From NCBI RefSeq assembly GCF_004770475.1, contig NZ_RQHK01000002.1, positions 474,001-538,000 on the forward strand: a stretch of 64,000 nt of DNA. Reading direction: 5' to 3'. Source of the DNA: Leptospira mtsangambouensis. Lineage in GTDB: Bacteria > Spirochaetota > Leptospiria > Leptospirales > Leptospiraceae. Shown piece by piece: positions 35,447 through 46,103 of this stretch; position 1 is the first letter of the stretch; each line of letters begins with the position of its first letter. Made by a program: the position numbers and the translations under genes. The notes beneath the pieces are model-generated. The model saw nothing but the letters and a program-made list of their open reading frames with translations. It was not told the origin of the DNA and ran no database searches.

Positions 35447-35851
35447 TCAGTCTTCAGCTTCGATATATTTACCTTTTCCGCGGGCCACTATTTTGCCGAT
35501 CTCATTTTCTATTTCAGCACGGTTTTCTATGATTTTTTTATTCTTTTTCACAAACCAACCACGTAAGTGGAGTGGTTCGTTTACCTTTGCAGGTTGTAAG
35601 AATCGAATCGTCAATTCACCTGTAGTGGTTTCGAAATTCATCGCTTCGTTGATCTTGACCATGATTTCGTCTAAGATGGTAGAAATAATACCTGGGTGGA
35701 TTTGATCCGGTAAACCCTGGTATTTTTCGGGGCAGGTGTAATCACCGAAGGCAGTTTTTGTGTCTTCGTCGAAAGTGATTTTTAGCTGCAACCCGTCTGC
35801 ATTGTCCGGTGAGGAGGCAAAGCTGAGATTTTTTTTCGCAACGGATTTCAT
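35447..35851 (-). CDS. PaaI-like hotdog-fold thioesterase
   Basis: 134 residues of single hotdog fold. [19 protein letters not shown] places the long helix and its acid residue as in PaaI/YbgC-like acyl-CoA thioesterases, followed by [21 protein letters not shown]. Substrate unknown. GGTGG before the ATG. It reads directly into tRNA-Leu. The 162 bases between it and the divergent disordered-protein gene hold no clear further feature. Confidence 0.75.
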   Translation of the reverse strand: MKSVAKKNLSFASSPDNADGLQLKITFDEDTKTAFGDYTCPEKYQGLPDQIHPGIISTILDEIMVKINEAMNFETTTGELTIRFLQPAKVNEPLHLRGWFVKKNKKIIENRAEIENEIGKIVARGKGKYIEAED

Positions 35852-36013
35852 GCCACCATGGAACGCAAGAATTTCTCTTGTGTCAAGCAGAAAAAGAACT
35901 TGCGGTCATTTTGGCCTAAAGACTTGCGTAAAATGCTGAGAAATTGAATATTCTTTGAGTCTACCTTAAGTTACAGCATAGTAAACCTCGAAAATATAGA
36001 GTAGAACCCTTTT

Positions 36014-38590
<2,577 letters not shown>

Positions 38591-38593
38591 CTC

Positions 38594-38624
38594 TTGACAA
38601 CTTTTCCATTTTTCACAGTCTAAC
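38594..38624 (+). promoter_or_regulatory. Candidate promoter of the ABC-F leader
   Basis: TTGACA (38594-38599) begins three bases after the previous stop codon. The best -10 is TCTAAC (38619-38624) with a long 19-base spacer; AGTCTA at 17 bases is worse. Transcription would start near 38631, just before the leader Shine-Dalgarno AGAGG at 38634-38638. The -35 is perfect, the -10 weak. Confidence 0.45.
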
Positions 38625-38647
38625 AAACGTAGCAGAGGTACACTCCG

Positions 38648-38677
38648 ATGAGATTGCGGCTTAAATCAAATAGGTAA
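38648..38677 (+). CDS. Candidate leader peptide MRLRLKSNR upstream of the ABC-F gene
   Basis: A nine-codon ORF, ATG to TAA, too short for normal gene calling. AGAGG ends nine bases before its ATG. Its product begins MRLR, with the R-L-R pattern known from macrolide-dependent ribosome arrest on erm and msr leader peptides. Its last codons and stop lie inside the left arm of the 13-bp inverted repeat, as expected if a stalled ribosome changes folding downstream. There is no experimental support here; the case rests on the combination of peptide, position and repeat. Confidence 0.55.
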   Translation: MRLRLKSNR

Positions 38678-38742
38678 GCAAAATAAAATACTAAATCCAC
38701 ACCTCTCCTAATCTCTTTAGGACGAGACATGCTTACCTATTT
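38668..38742 (+). promoter_or_regulatory. 13-bp inverted repeat forming a long-range stem before the ABC-F gene
   Basis: AAATAGGTAAGCA (38668-38680) and TGCTTACCTATTT (38730-38742) are exact reverse complements, 49 bases apart. The right arm starts at the T of an ATG (38729) in frame with the ABC-F gene. In the loop, CCTAA/TTAGG (38707-38711, 38717-38721) forms a small hairpin that holds the AGGA before that ATG. No T-run follows, so control of translation rather than termination is more likely. AGAGGT (38634) can instead pair with ACCTCT (38701), giving an alternative fold. Confidence 0.65.
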
Positions 38743-38770
38743 CCCCTTGGAAAATACAGGAGCTTGTCGC

Positions 38771-40279
38771 ATGTCCGATCATATTACCATTCAAAATGTA
38801 ACATACCAATACGAATCTCAGTTGGAACCTCTGTTCCAAAATCTGAACCTGCATTTCACAAAAGGTTGGACTGGGATTGTCGGAAAAAACGGAAGTGGGA
38901 AATCCACTCTAGCCAAAATCATAACAAAAGAGATCCTTCCCGACAATGGGATCGTTTTAGGAAACGAGTATGTTTGTTCGATCTCACAAGGAACCGAACT
39001 TTCAGAAGAAGAACTTACGAATTTTCTTTACGATGATACCAAAGAGTCAGGATTTTGGAAGAACCTTCTTGTCATTACGATCCAATCGGTAGAAGAATAT
39101 GAGTATCTTAGTTTTGGTGAAAAACGAAGGATTCTTTTGGCAATGGCTTTGTCAAAAAATTCGGATGTATTGATTTTAGATGAACCCACAAATCATCTCG
39201 ATTCCAAAACTCACCAAATCATTCGAAATGCCATTTTGTATTACAAAGGTATTGGGATACTCATTAGCCACGACAGGTCTTTGTTAGATGAGATTGTTAC
39301 CTCTTGTGTATTTTTAGAAAAAAAGTTCTTCTCACAGCGGCCAGGAAATTATTCCGAAGGCAAAAAAGAAATGGAAAGAGAAGCTGAAGAAAGAATTCAC
39401 AATTGGGAAATCGCAAAAACGGAACGTAAAAAACTGGATGTCGAACTGAAACGAAGAAGGGAAGAAGCAAGTCTCTCTCATAAACATAGATCAAAGAAGG
39501 GACTTGATCTTCATGACCATGATGGACGTCAAAAAAAGAACTTAGCGAGAGTGACAGGTAAAGATGGCCAAGCAGGGCGATTGAAAAATCAAATCGAAAG
39601 AAGAACAGAACATTCGTTAGAAAGAGAAAAAGAATTTTGGGAAACACTTCCGGAAAAAGAAAATTTAGGAATTGTTTGGAAGGCCTCTCTTTCGAAACGA
39701 AACACCTTATATTGGTTTGATGATAGGAAACTTCATTTGGATCATTTGTCTTTCACTTTGTCGAATCGTTTGGAAATACTTCCGGATGCAAAGATCGCCA
39801 TCACAGGGGCAAATGGATCGGGAAAGTCAACTCTCCTTCGGCATTTGGTCCAAACCTTCCAAGAGAAAGGAATTTCTTATTTGTATCTTCCTCAGGAATT
39901 TTCAAAAAAGGAATTGGCTGTTTTACTTTTGGAATTTCAAAACTTAACGGATGAGAAAAAAGCGAAAGTACTTTCGGGAATTCATAGGCTTGGGAGCGAC
40001 CCAAAACGATTTTCTGAATCAGAATCTCTAAGTCCTGGAGAAGGGAAAAAACTTTTCCTCGCATTGCATCTGGAAGAGAGTCCAGAGGTACTTTTATTAG
40101 ACGAACCCACCAACCATTTGGATCTCAAATCTTTGGAAGCTTTAGAATCTTCTTTCACTAAGGTCCGTTCTGCTCTTGTGGTGGTCAGTCATGACCGGAG
40201 GTTTGTAGAAACTTTGGCCAAGGAAGAATGGTGTTTGGAAAACCTGTCGCTCGTTCAAAAACATCTAGACAGAATCTAA
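38771..40279 (+). CDS. ABC-F family ATPase, possible ribosome-protection type
   Basis: 502 residues with two ABC domains and no membrane part. Walker A motifs are GKNGSGKST (near residue 42) and GANGSGKST (near 352). Signatures are LSFGEKRR and LSPGEGKK; Walker B with switch are [12 protein letters not shown] and [12 protein letters not shown]. The charged linker between domains (about 200-300, with [16 protein letters not shown]) would reach the peptidyl-transferase centre in ABC-F proteins. The ATG at 38771 has AGGAG eight bases upstream and gives the normal N-terminus. An in-frame ATG at 38729 adds 14 residues. Housekeeping and resistance ABC-Fs cannot be separated without alignment; the leader favours resistance. 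Confidence 0.88.
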   Translation: MSDHITIQNVTYQYESQLEPLFQNLNLHFTKGWTGIVGKNGSGKSTLAKIITKEILPDNGIVLGNEYVCSISQGTELSEEELTNFLYDDTKESGFWKNLLVITIQSVEEYEYLSFGEKRRILLAMALSKNSDVLILDEPTNHLDSKTHQIIRNAILYYKGIGILISHDRSLLDEIVTSCVFLEKKFFSQRPGNYSEGKKEMEREAEERIHNWEIAKTERKKLDVELKRRREEASLSHKHRSKKGLDLHDHDGRQKKNLARVTGKDGQAGRLKNQIERRTEHSLEREKEFWETLPEKENLGIVWKASLSKRNTLYWFDDRKLHLDHLSFTLSNRLEILPDAKIAITGANGSGKSTLLRHLVQTFQEKGISYLYLPQEFSKKELAVLLLEFQNLTDEKKAKVLSGIHRLGSDPKRFSESESLSPGEGKKLFLALHLEESPEVLLLDEPTNHLDLKSLEALESSFTKVRSALVVVSHDRRFVETLAKEEWCLENLSLVQKHLDRI

Positions 40280-40295
40280 GGATTGTACTTAGAAT
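40266..40295 (+). promoter_or_regulatory. Promoter of the peroxiredoxin gene
   Basis: TAGACA (40266-40271), 18 bases, then TAGAAT (40290-40295), each five of six to the sigma-70 consensus. It lies in the end of the ABC-F gene. Transcription would start near 40302, giving a leader of only about 13 bases that begins at the AAGGAG Shine-Dalgarno. Confidence 0.55.
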
Positions 40296-40304
40296 AATTC
40301 TAAG
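40288..40304 (+). promoter_or_regulatory. PerR-box-like palindrome on the peroxiredoxin promoter
   Basis: CTTAGAAT-A-ATTCTAAG is a perfect palindrome around a single central base. Its core differs from the Bacillus PerR consensus TTATAATNATTATAA at one symmetric pair only. It covers the -10 element and reaches the Shine-Dalgarno, the place for a repressor of a peroxide-response gene. Confidence 0.6.
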
Positions 40305-40314
40305 GAGTGACTTT

Positions 40315-40908
40315 ATGCCACAAGTGACATCACATGCCCCAGATTTTAAAGCAACTGCAGTGATCGGGGACAGTTTTAAAGAAATCAAATTGTCTGATTA
40401 CAAAGGAAAATGGGTGGTACTGTTTTTCTATCCGCTCGATTTTACATTTGTTTGTCCGACAGAAATTATTGAATACGATGCAAAACTCGAAGATTTTAAA
40501 AAGATCGGAGCTGAAGTTTTGGGAGTTTCTGTTGATAGCGAATTTTCACACTTAGCTTGGAAAAAAACTGCCAGAAAAGAAGGTGGTATTGGAGAGATCA
40601 AATACCCACTCATCGCTGACAAAACAAAAGAAATTGCAAAGTCTTTTGGAGTTCTCATCGAGTCTGGTCCTGATGCAGGAGTTGCGTTACGCGGAACTTT
40701 TATCATCGATCCAGCGGGAATCATTCGCCAAGCAACTGTTAACGACCTTCCTGTAGGACGTAACATTGAAGAAGCACTTCGCCTGATCAAAGCTTTCCAA
40801 TTTGTGGAAAAACATGGTGAAGTTTGCCCTGCGAATTGGGACGAAGGAAAGAAAACGATGAAAGCTGATCCTACTGGATCCAAAGCTTACTTCGCTTCTG
40901 TAAATTAA
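40315..40908 (+). CDS. Typical 2-Cys peroxiredoxin (AhpC/Prx1 type)
   Basis: 197 residues from the ATG at 40315 with AAGGAG before it. The peroxidatic cysteine is C47 in [10 protein letters not shown] and the resolving cysteine is C171 in HGEVCPANW, so it is the obligate-dimer 2-Cys type, which reduces hydrogen peroxide and alkyl hydroperoxides. RGTFIIDP and the tail after C171 are typical and sensitive to overoxidation. No ahpF or thioredoxin gene is adjacent. Regulation by a PerR-type repressor is suggested by the palindrome at 40288-40304. sufB follows 35 bases downstream. Confidence 0.95.
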   Translation: MPQVTSHAPDFKATAVIGDSFKEIKLSDYKGKWVVLFFYPLDFTFVCPTEIIEYDAKLEDFKKIGAEVLGVSVDSEFSHLAWKKTARKEGGIGEIKYPLIADKTKEIAKSFGVLIESGPDAGVALRGTFIIDPAGIIRQATVNDLPVGRNIEEALRLIKAFQFVEKHGEVCPANWDEGKKTMKADPTGSKAYFASVN

Positions 40909-40915
40909 TTTAGTA

Positions 40916-40933
40916 TTCTCTACAAGTAGAGAA
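40916..40933 (+). promoter_or_regulatory. Palindrome adjoining the sufB ribosome-binding site
   Basis: TTCTCTAC-AA-GTAGAGAA: perfect eight-base arms around two bases, in the 35-base gap between the peroxiredoxin gene and sufB. The right arm touches GGGAG, the sufB Shine-Dalgarno. As RNA it would be a seven-pair stem with a CAAG loop and no T-run, so an operator or translational element is more likely than a terminator. It does not match IscR consensus sites. Confidence 0.5.
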
Positions 40934-40943
40934 GGGAGAAACA

Positions 40944-42338
40944 ATGGAATCAACATCCGACTTAGACAAGGTTACCTTAGAATTTTACAAACCTGATAAT
41001 TTTCCAAAGGGACTCACTCGTAAGGTTGTTGAATCAATTTCTCATATTAAAAATGAACCAAGTTGGTTATCTGAATTTCGTTTAAAGGCTTTTGAAGTTT
41101 ATGAACAGAAACCCATGCCGACTTGGGGATTCATTCCGCAATTTCATATCAATATTGATGACTATGTACATTACGTAGGATCCAACCAAAAAAAGAAAAA
41201 ATCTTGGGACGAAGTGGATCCCGAAATCCTACGTAGTTTTGAAAAATTAGGAATTCCCGAACACGAAAGGAAATACCTTGCCGGAATCGAAACCATGAAT
41301 GATTCCGAAACCATTTATGCCAATGTCAAAAAAGAACTCACTGATTTGGGGATCCTTTTCTGTGACATCGATACCGCCATCAGGGAATATCCAGAACTGG
41401 TTCGAGAATATTTGGGAACTGTAGTCACCATTGGTGATAACAAGTTTTCTGCATTAAACTCGGCTGTGTTTAGCGGTGGATCCTTTGCATACATTCCTAA
41501 GGGAGTCAAAACTCCCATGCCTCTTCAGGCATATTTTAAAGTAACAGCAGCTAGTTCTGGACAATATGAACGCACACTTCTCATTGCTGATGAAGGAGCA
41601 CATTTGGAATACAGCGAAGGTTGTACTTCTGTCCAAGACAAAGGAACTAACTTCCACACGGCAGTAGTAGAGCTTGTTGCCAAAAAGAATTCTAAAATCT
41701 TTTATACCACCATTCAAAATTGGAAAAAGAATATGTACAATTGGACTGTGAAACGTGGGATCTGCGAAGAAGCAGCTCACATCACTTGGACCGATTGTAA
41801 CATTGGTGCCAATACCATCAAATACCCAGGGATCATTTTAAAAGGGGATCATTCTACCGGTGATGTTTTGTCTTTGGCCTTTGCCGGAAGTGGGCAAGTG
41901 CAAGATACAGGGGCTCGGATCATCCATGTCGGGAAAAACACTCGTTCCAATATTTTAGCGAAAGGTGTGGCCCTCGATGGAGGAATCAATTCCTATCGTG
42001 GACTAGTTAAATTTGAACCATCTAGCAAAGGATCTTATAGCCATATCAAATGTGATGGGCTGATGATGGACAATAGGTCACAGTCTCATGCCTATCCTTA
42101 CAATGATGTATCAGGAGAAGAGGGCACATTGAATTACGAAGCCACTGTCTCTAAAATTGATGACGACCAACTGTTTTATCTCCAATCCCGAGGTATGAAT
42201 GAAGATGATGCAAAGTTACTCATCATCAATGGATTTTGTGAAGGGGTCACCAAACACTTAGATGTCGAATATTCTGTGGAAATGACAAAACTCATCAAAA
42301 TGATTTTGGAAGATGGAAAGGTGATTGCCGAAACATAA
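40944..42338 (+). CDS. sufB: Fe-S cluster assembly scaffold protein SufB
   Basis: 464 residues, the normal size. Landmarks are [35 protein letters not shown], the [19 protein letters not shown] segment, VKRGICEE and WTDCNIGA, then SFAGSGQ-like [14 protein letters not shown] and the C-terminal [14 protein letters not shown]. SufB builds Fe-S clusters with SufC and SufD. Neither sufC, sufD nor sufS is next to it: the downstream gene lies on the other strand, so sufB stands alone here. Strong GAAGGGAGAAAC before the ATG. Confidence 0.96.
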   Translation: MESTSDLDKVTLEFYKPDNFPKGLTRKVVESISHIKNEPSWLSEFRLKAFEVYEQKPMPTWGFIPQFHINIDDYVHYVGSNQKKKKSWDEVDPEILRSFEKLGIPEHERKYLAGIETMNDSETIYANVKKELTDLGILFCDIDTAIREYPELVREYLGTVVTIGDNKFSALNSAVFSGGSFAYIPKGVKTPMPLQAYFKVTAASSGQYERTLLIADEGAHLEYSEGCTSVQDKGTNFHTAVVELVAKKNSKIFYTTIQNWKKNMYNWTVKRGICEEAAHITWTDCNIGANTIKYPGIILKGDHSTGDVLSLAFAGSGQVQDTGARIIHVGKNTRSNILAKGVALDGGINSYRGLVKFEPSSKGSYSHIKCDGLMMDNRSQSHAYPYNDVSGEEGTLNYEATVSKIDDDQLFYLQSRGMNEDDAKLLIINGFCEGVTKHLDVEYSVEMTKLIKMILEDGKVIAET

Positions 42339-42389
42339 ATTTCGGTCTTTCTTATTCTCCTAGTTCCCTGTTTCCATTTCCTTTCATTT

Positions 42390-42419
42390 CTGCCACAATG
42401 GTTGAACTACCGGTGGCAG
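42390..42419. terminator. Hairpin between convergent sufB and TMEM220-like genes
   Basis: CTGCCAC (42390-42396) pairs perfectly with GTGGCAG (42413-42419), and an inner GGT/ACC adds pairs. It stands between two convergent stops. T-tails on either side are short, so termination strength is uncertain. Confidence 0.4.
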
Positions 42420-42428
42420 TTTGATTCT

Positions 42429-42740
42429 CTATGGTTTTAATTTCTTAAAAATAAGAAGCGCTACGGCGGCACTAGCAATCAGTAATCCCAAAAATTCTCT
42501 CACCTCTTCCACTTCCATACCAAAGTAGGGAGTTTGCGAAAAATAATACCCTGACAAAACGAGATACATCGGAATCAGAATCCATCCCACAAACTTGGGA
42601 ACTGGACGAAACAAACTGGCAAGGGCAATCAAGGCCACAAACGCATAAATGGGAAACCAAAGGTACGGATCTGGGTCGTTCAATTGTAAATAAGCAAAGT
42701 AGAGGAAAAGGGGAACAGAAAGGATTCGAAAGAGTTTCAT
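42429..42740 (-). CDS. TMEM220-like small membrane protein
   Basis: 103 residues from the ATG at 42740; a TTG at 42782 would extend it by 14. Four hydrophobic segments. The segment FAYLQLNDPDPYLWFPIYAF matches the Q-x-N-D-P-D conserved signature of the TMEM220 family. Function of the family is unknown. Divergent from the dehydrogenase-like gene with 73 bases between starts. Confidence 0.75.
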   Translation of the reverse strand: MKLFRILSVPLFLYFAYLQLNDPDPYLWFPIYAFVALIALASLFRPVPKFVGWILIPMYLVLSGYYFSQTPYFGMEVEEVREFLGLLIASAAVALLIFKKLKP

Positions 42741-42813
42741 AGTTTTTTCGTTTAAGTTTTTTGATTGCGGAGAGAAATCCAAGCCAATTATCTTATTGTG
42801 GGAACCTAAGTTT

Positions 42814-44049
42814 ATGAAAATCCAAACCTTTGTCTTATTTTCTTTTTTGTCTATGTCTGTCTCTTGTGATGATATAGGTCGTAGTATCTTAAAAAATTAC
42901 AATAAAAAGTATGAAACCGATGGCCAGGTGCTCGGATCCAAACCTCTTTTTATCGGTGTCGATGCAAAGCGCAAACAAGTGACCATTTCCTTACAAGAAG
43001 TGGTAAAAGTAAAAGAGCCAACAGACATCCAGTTCCCACCGGGGGACAGTCCGTTTTTATTTGCCCTTGAAAAGGCGGGAAATATGATTCTTTTCCACAG
43101 GGAAAAAAAGACAAGCCGAGTGCTTGCAAAATTTCCTGTGATCACAGACAGCGAAGAGGGTTTACTTGGCCTCACCTTCCATCCTAAATTTCCCAAACAA
43201 CCAAAGTTATATACAAATTATGTTAAGTCGGTCGCAGGAAAAGATGTCACCATTGTTTCCGAATGGGTAGTCGAAAACCCTGCCGATTTTGATTCCATGA
43301 AATTAACAAACGAACGAGTGTTATTGCAAGTGGAACAACCTTACCCCAATCACAATGGAGGACAATTGGCCTTTGGCCTCGATGGACATTTGTACATAGG
43401 GCTTGGGGATGGCGGTTGGAGAGCCGATCCCAAAAACAACGGACAAAATCCAAACACTCTCCTTGGTTCCATTTTAAGAATTAGTCCTACGCCAGATGTA
43501 ACTTCAAAAAAACCATATTCCATTCCTACGGACAATCCTTTTGTGGGAAAAACGGGTTATGCTCCAGAGACTTTTGCTTACGGGATTCGAAATCCTTGGC
43601 GGATGAGTTTTTCGCCTGATGGGCGTTTGCTTGTTGCAGATGTGGGACAAGATGCTTATGAAGAAGTGGATATCATTTTATCCGGTAAAAACTATGGATG
43701 GAACCAAACAGAAGGTTTTCATTGTTTTACTGACGGCTGTAATACTGCCCTCTATGAACCACCATTTTATGAATATGGTAGAGACGAAGGACAATCCATC
43801 ACTGGTGGGTATGTTTATACTGGATCAGCCATTCCGGATTTAAAGGGAATGTATGTGTTTGGAGATTTTATCCAAGGAAAAATTTGGGCCATTCCAGTTC
43901 CAAAACCTGGAGAAAATACAAAGGTCACAGAAACGATTGCTCTTGGAAAATGGAACTTACTCATTCCTACCTTTGGTCGGGACAATGAGGGAGAAATTTT
44001 TGTGGCAGATTACCAGTCAGGAACCATTTACAAAATGGTAAAACCGTAA
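42814..44049 (+). CDS. PQQ-type glucose/sorbosone dehydrogenase-like lipoprotein
   Basis: 411 residues. Signal peptide with lipobox SMSVSC. The body is the GSDH six-bladed propeller: LLGLTFHPKFP, QPYPNHNGGQLAFG (His/Asn of the PQQ site), YIGLGDGGWRADP, FAYGIRNPWRMSF with LLVADVGQDAYEEVD, GKNYGWNQTEG and GGYVYTGSAIPDLKG. Related proteins (Ylii/Asd-like) oxidise aldose sugars with PQQ in the periplasm. Whether this organism makes PQQ is not shown by the window. Possible start at 42796 would place six extra residues before the signal peptide. Confidence 0.85.
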   Translation: MKIQTFVLFSFLSMSVSCDDIGRSILKNYNKKYETDGQVLGSKPLFIGVDAKRKQVTISLQEVVKVKEPTDIQFPPGDSPFLFALEKAGNMILFHREKKTSRVLAKFPVITDSEEGLLGLTFHPKFPKQPKLYTNYVKSVAGKDVTIVSEWVVENPADFDSMKLTNERVLLQVEQPYPNHNGGQLAFGLDGHLYIGLGDGGWRADPKNNGQNPNTLLGSILRISPTPDVTSKKPYSIPTDNPFVGKTGYAPETFAYGIRNPWRMSFSPDGRLLVADVGQDAYEEVDIILSGKNYGWNQTEGFHCFTDGCNTALYEPPFYEYGRDEGQSITGGYVYTGSAIPDLKGMYVFGDFIQGKIWAIPVPKPGENTKVTETIALGKWNLLIPTFGRDNEGEIFVADYQSGTIYKMVKP

Positions 44050-44120
44050 TCATTGGATTAGACAGTGTTTCAATCGATTTATCTTTTTTAGTTTTATGGA
44101 AGTTTCTTTAAGTTTTATTT

Positions 44121-46103
44121 ATGAAAAAACTATTTTCTAAATTGCCGTTTTACATTCGGTTCCATTTGCTCCTTGCGGGCCTTGGAATCGTATTTCTTAC
44201 CATCTACCGTGTCGCTTTTTTTACCATGTATTCCTACAGGATTCATGATAAATCAACTTGGATACTATTAAAAGCCTTCCTAAAAGGCGCGCGTTTTGAT
44301 ATTTCCGTCTTGTGTGTGTTACTCGGCGTCAGTTTGCTTTATTCGAGTTTGCATTTTTTTAATCGTAATAAAATATACAGGGCAGTTTGGCGAACCTTAC
44401 CTGTTATTTTTATCATCCTGCTTCTTTTTCTTCTCATCGCAGATTTGATCTATTATGAAAACGGAAACAAACATTTGGGATACGAAGCCTTTGCTTATCT
44501 TGGGTTTGAGATGTTGCCACTCGTTGGATCTGCTTTTTCCCAAAATCCTTTCCTATTTTTACTAGGGATTCTCGTGATTTCCGCCATTGGGTTTGGAATT
44601 TATAAAATCCAATCCAAGTTTCCTTATTCCCATGTAAATTTACATTACAAATGGGCAGGGCTCCAGTTTCTTGTGGTGCTCGCACTTCTTGTTCTTGGAA
44701 TTCGTGGAGGTGTTCAAACAAGTCCTCTGCGAACCAGTGATGCCATCATTACCAAAGAAACCATTATCAATGATTTGGTTCTAAATCCTGGGTTTACTGT
44801 CATCACAGACTTAAAGATGACCAAAGTGGATGACCGTCATTTTATGAAGTTAACTGAGGCAAGTGCCATTGTCCAAAAAGAAGTGGCTTATCCCGGCGCA
44901 AACTTTGTGAGTGAAGAATACCCACTCCTTCGTAAAACAACAGTTACTTCTGCAAAACCTTTGCCACATATAGTTGTTGTGGTTCTCGAAGGTTGGACAG
45001 GAAAGTTCATTGATATCATTGGAACAGGAAAAGTGGATGGAAAAGTTGTCACTCCTTACTTCAACCAACTGATCCGCCAAGGAATGTTCTTTAAAAATTT
45101 TTTTGCCAGTGGGGGAAGGACCACAAACGGTCTTATGGCTCTGATGGGTGGAATTCCGGATCGGCCGGGGCTAACAGCGGTTCGCACACCACAAATTCTC
45201 AACAGGTTTTCAGGCCTTGGGAATATTGCCAAAACCATCGGGTATGAAACTTTATTTGTAACAGGAACTGACCTTAGTTTTAATAACAAAGGAAGTATCA
45301 TGTACCATTGGGGGTTTGATACTCTAGTCGGAAAGAATGAGTTAGAAAAAAATCCCGAATACAAAACGGGGCCTTGGAGTTATTTGGATGAAGCATCTCT
45401 CGATGCCATGCACAAACGCCTCCTGAATGTAAAACCGGAAAAACCTATCGTTTCTGTGATTCATACAGGAACCACTCATTATCCATATAAGGTTCCCGAT
45501 GAAAAGTTTCGATTGTTTGAATCCAGTACACAAGACAGCGAATACTTAAATGTTTTGCATTATGCGGATTTTGCTTTGAACGAATATATGGAAAAAGCAA
45601 AAAAAGCACCTTACTTTAAGGATACGGTTTTCTTTTTTGTTTCTGACCATAGCCACCATAGGTTTCTCAACTACTATGAAGATAGAAATGTTCCTCTACT
45701 CATTTATGCTCCGGGAAAAATCAAACCAGAGCTAAGAGAAGACATCACTTCCCAACTGGATTTGATTCCCACCATCCTTGGGTTTATGGAAAGAGAAGTA
45801 TACTTTAGTGTGATGGGTCGTGATTTAAGAAAAGTAAATGGATCCTCTGCCTATTTTGCTTATGGAAATATCTTTGGATGGATTGAAGATGATTTTTTGT
45901 ATTACCAGTCTGTGTCTGGTGGACAAGGGGAAACCAAAACCATCAAGTCCCCGTTTGTGGATTTGGGACTTTGTTATAAGGACATTAACTTATGCAAAAA
46001 ACATGGGGATAAAACAAAGGCGTTTTTAAATTTAGGAGACGAACTCCTGAAGTCGAACAAATTGTTCCCTTCGGAGTCCGTTTTAAAAGAGATAAAAAAC
46101 TAA
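44121..46103 (+). CDS. LTA synthase-like sulfatase-domain membrane protein
   Basis: 660 residues. Five transmembrane helices in the first 200 residues, then an extracytoplasmic alkaline-phosphatase/sulfatase domain. Metal residues are seen in VVVLEGWTGKFID (Glu), SGGRTTNGLMALMGG (catalytic-type Thr) and FFVSDHSHHRF (Asp-His). This is the LtaS/MdoB/EptA superfamily. In a spirochaete with LPS it is likelier to move glycerol phosphate or a related head group onto a periplasmic glycan than to make lipoteichoic acid. Its stop overlaps the convergent desaturase-like gene by four bases. Confidence 0.85.
   Translation: MKKLFSKLPFYIRFHLLLAGLGIVFLTIYRVAFFTMYSYRIHDKSTWILLKAFLKGARFDISVLCVLLGVSLLYSSLHFFNRNKIYRAVWRTLPVIFIILLLFLLIADLIYYENGNKHLGYEAFAYLGFEMLPLVGSAFSQNPFLFLLGILVISAIGFGIYKIQSKFPYSHVNLHYKWAGLQFLVVLALLVLGIRGGVQTSPLRTSDAIITKETIINDLVLNPGFTVITDLKMTKVDDRHFMKLTEASAIVQKEVAYPGANFVSEEYPLLRKTTVTSAKPLPHIVVVVLEGWTGKFIDIIGTGKVDGKVVTPYFNQLIRQGMFFKNFFASGGRTTNGLMALMGGIPDRPGLTAVRTPQILNRFSGLGNIAKTIGYETLFVTGTDLSFNNKGSIMYHWGFDTLVGKNELEKNPEYKTGPWSYLDEASLDAMHKRLLNVKPEKPIVSVIHTGTTHYPYKVPDEKFRLFESSTQDSEYLNVLHYADFALNEYMEKAKKAPYFKDTVFFFVSDHSHHRFLNYYEDRNVPLLIYAPGKIKPELREDITSQLDLIPTILGFMEREVYFSVMGRDLRKVNGSSAYFAYGNIFGWIEDDFLYYQSVSGGQGETKTIKSPFVDLGLCYKDINLCKKHGDKTKAFLNLGDELLKSNKLFPSESVLKEIKN

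Noticed and set aside
38668..38742. The 13-bp inverted repeat as ends of a small mobile element
   Set aside because: Only 49 bases lie between the arms, no target duplication is visible, and the arms are placed on the leader stop and the ABC-F start in a way that fits regulation.
40916..40933. Palindrome before sufB as a terminator of the peroxiredoxin gene
   Set aside because: There is no run of T after it; GGGAG of the sufB ribosome-binding site follows instead.
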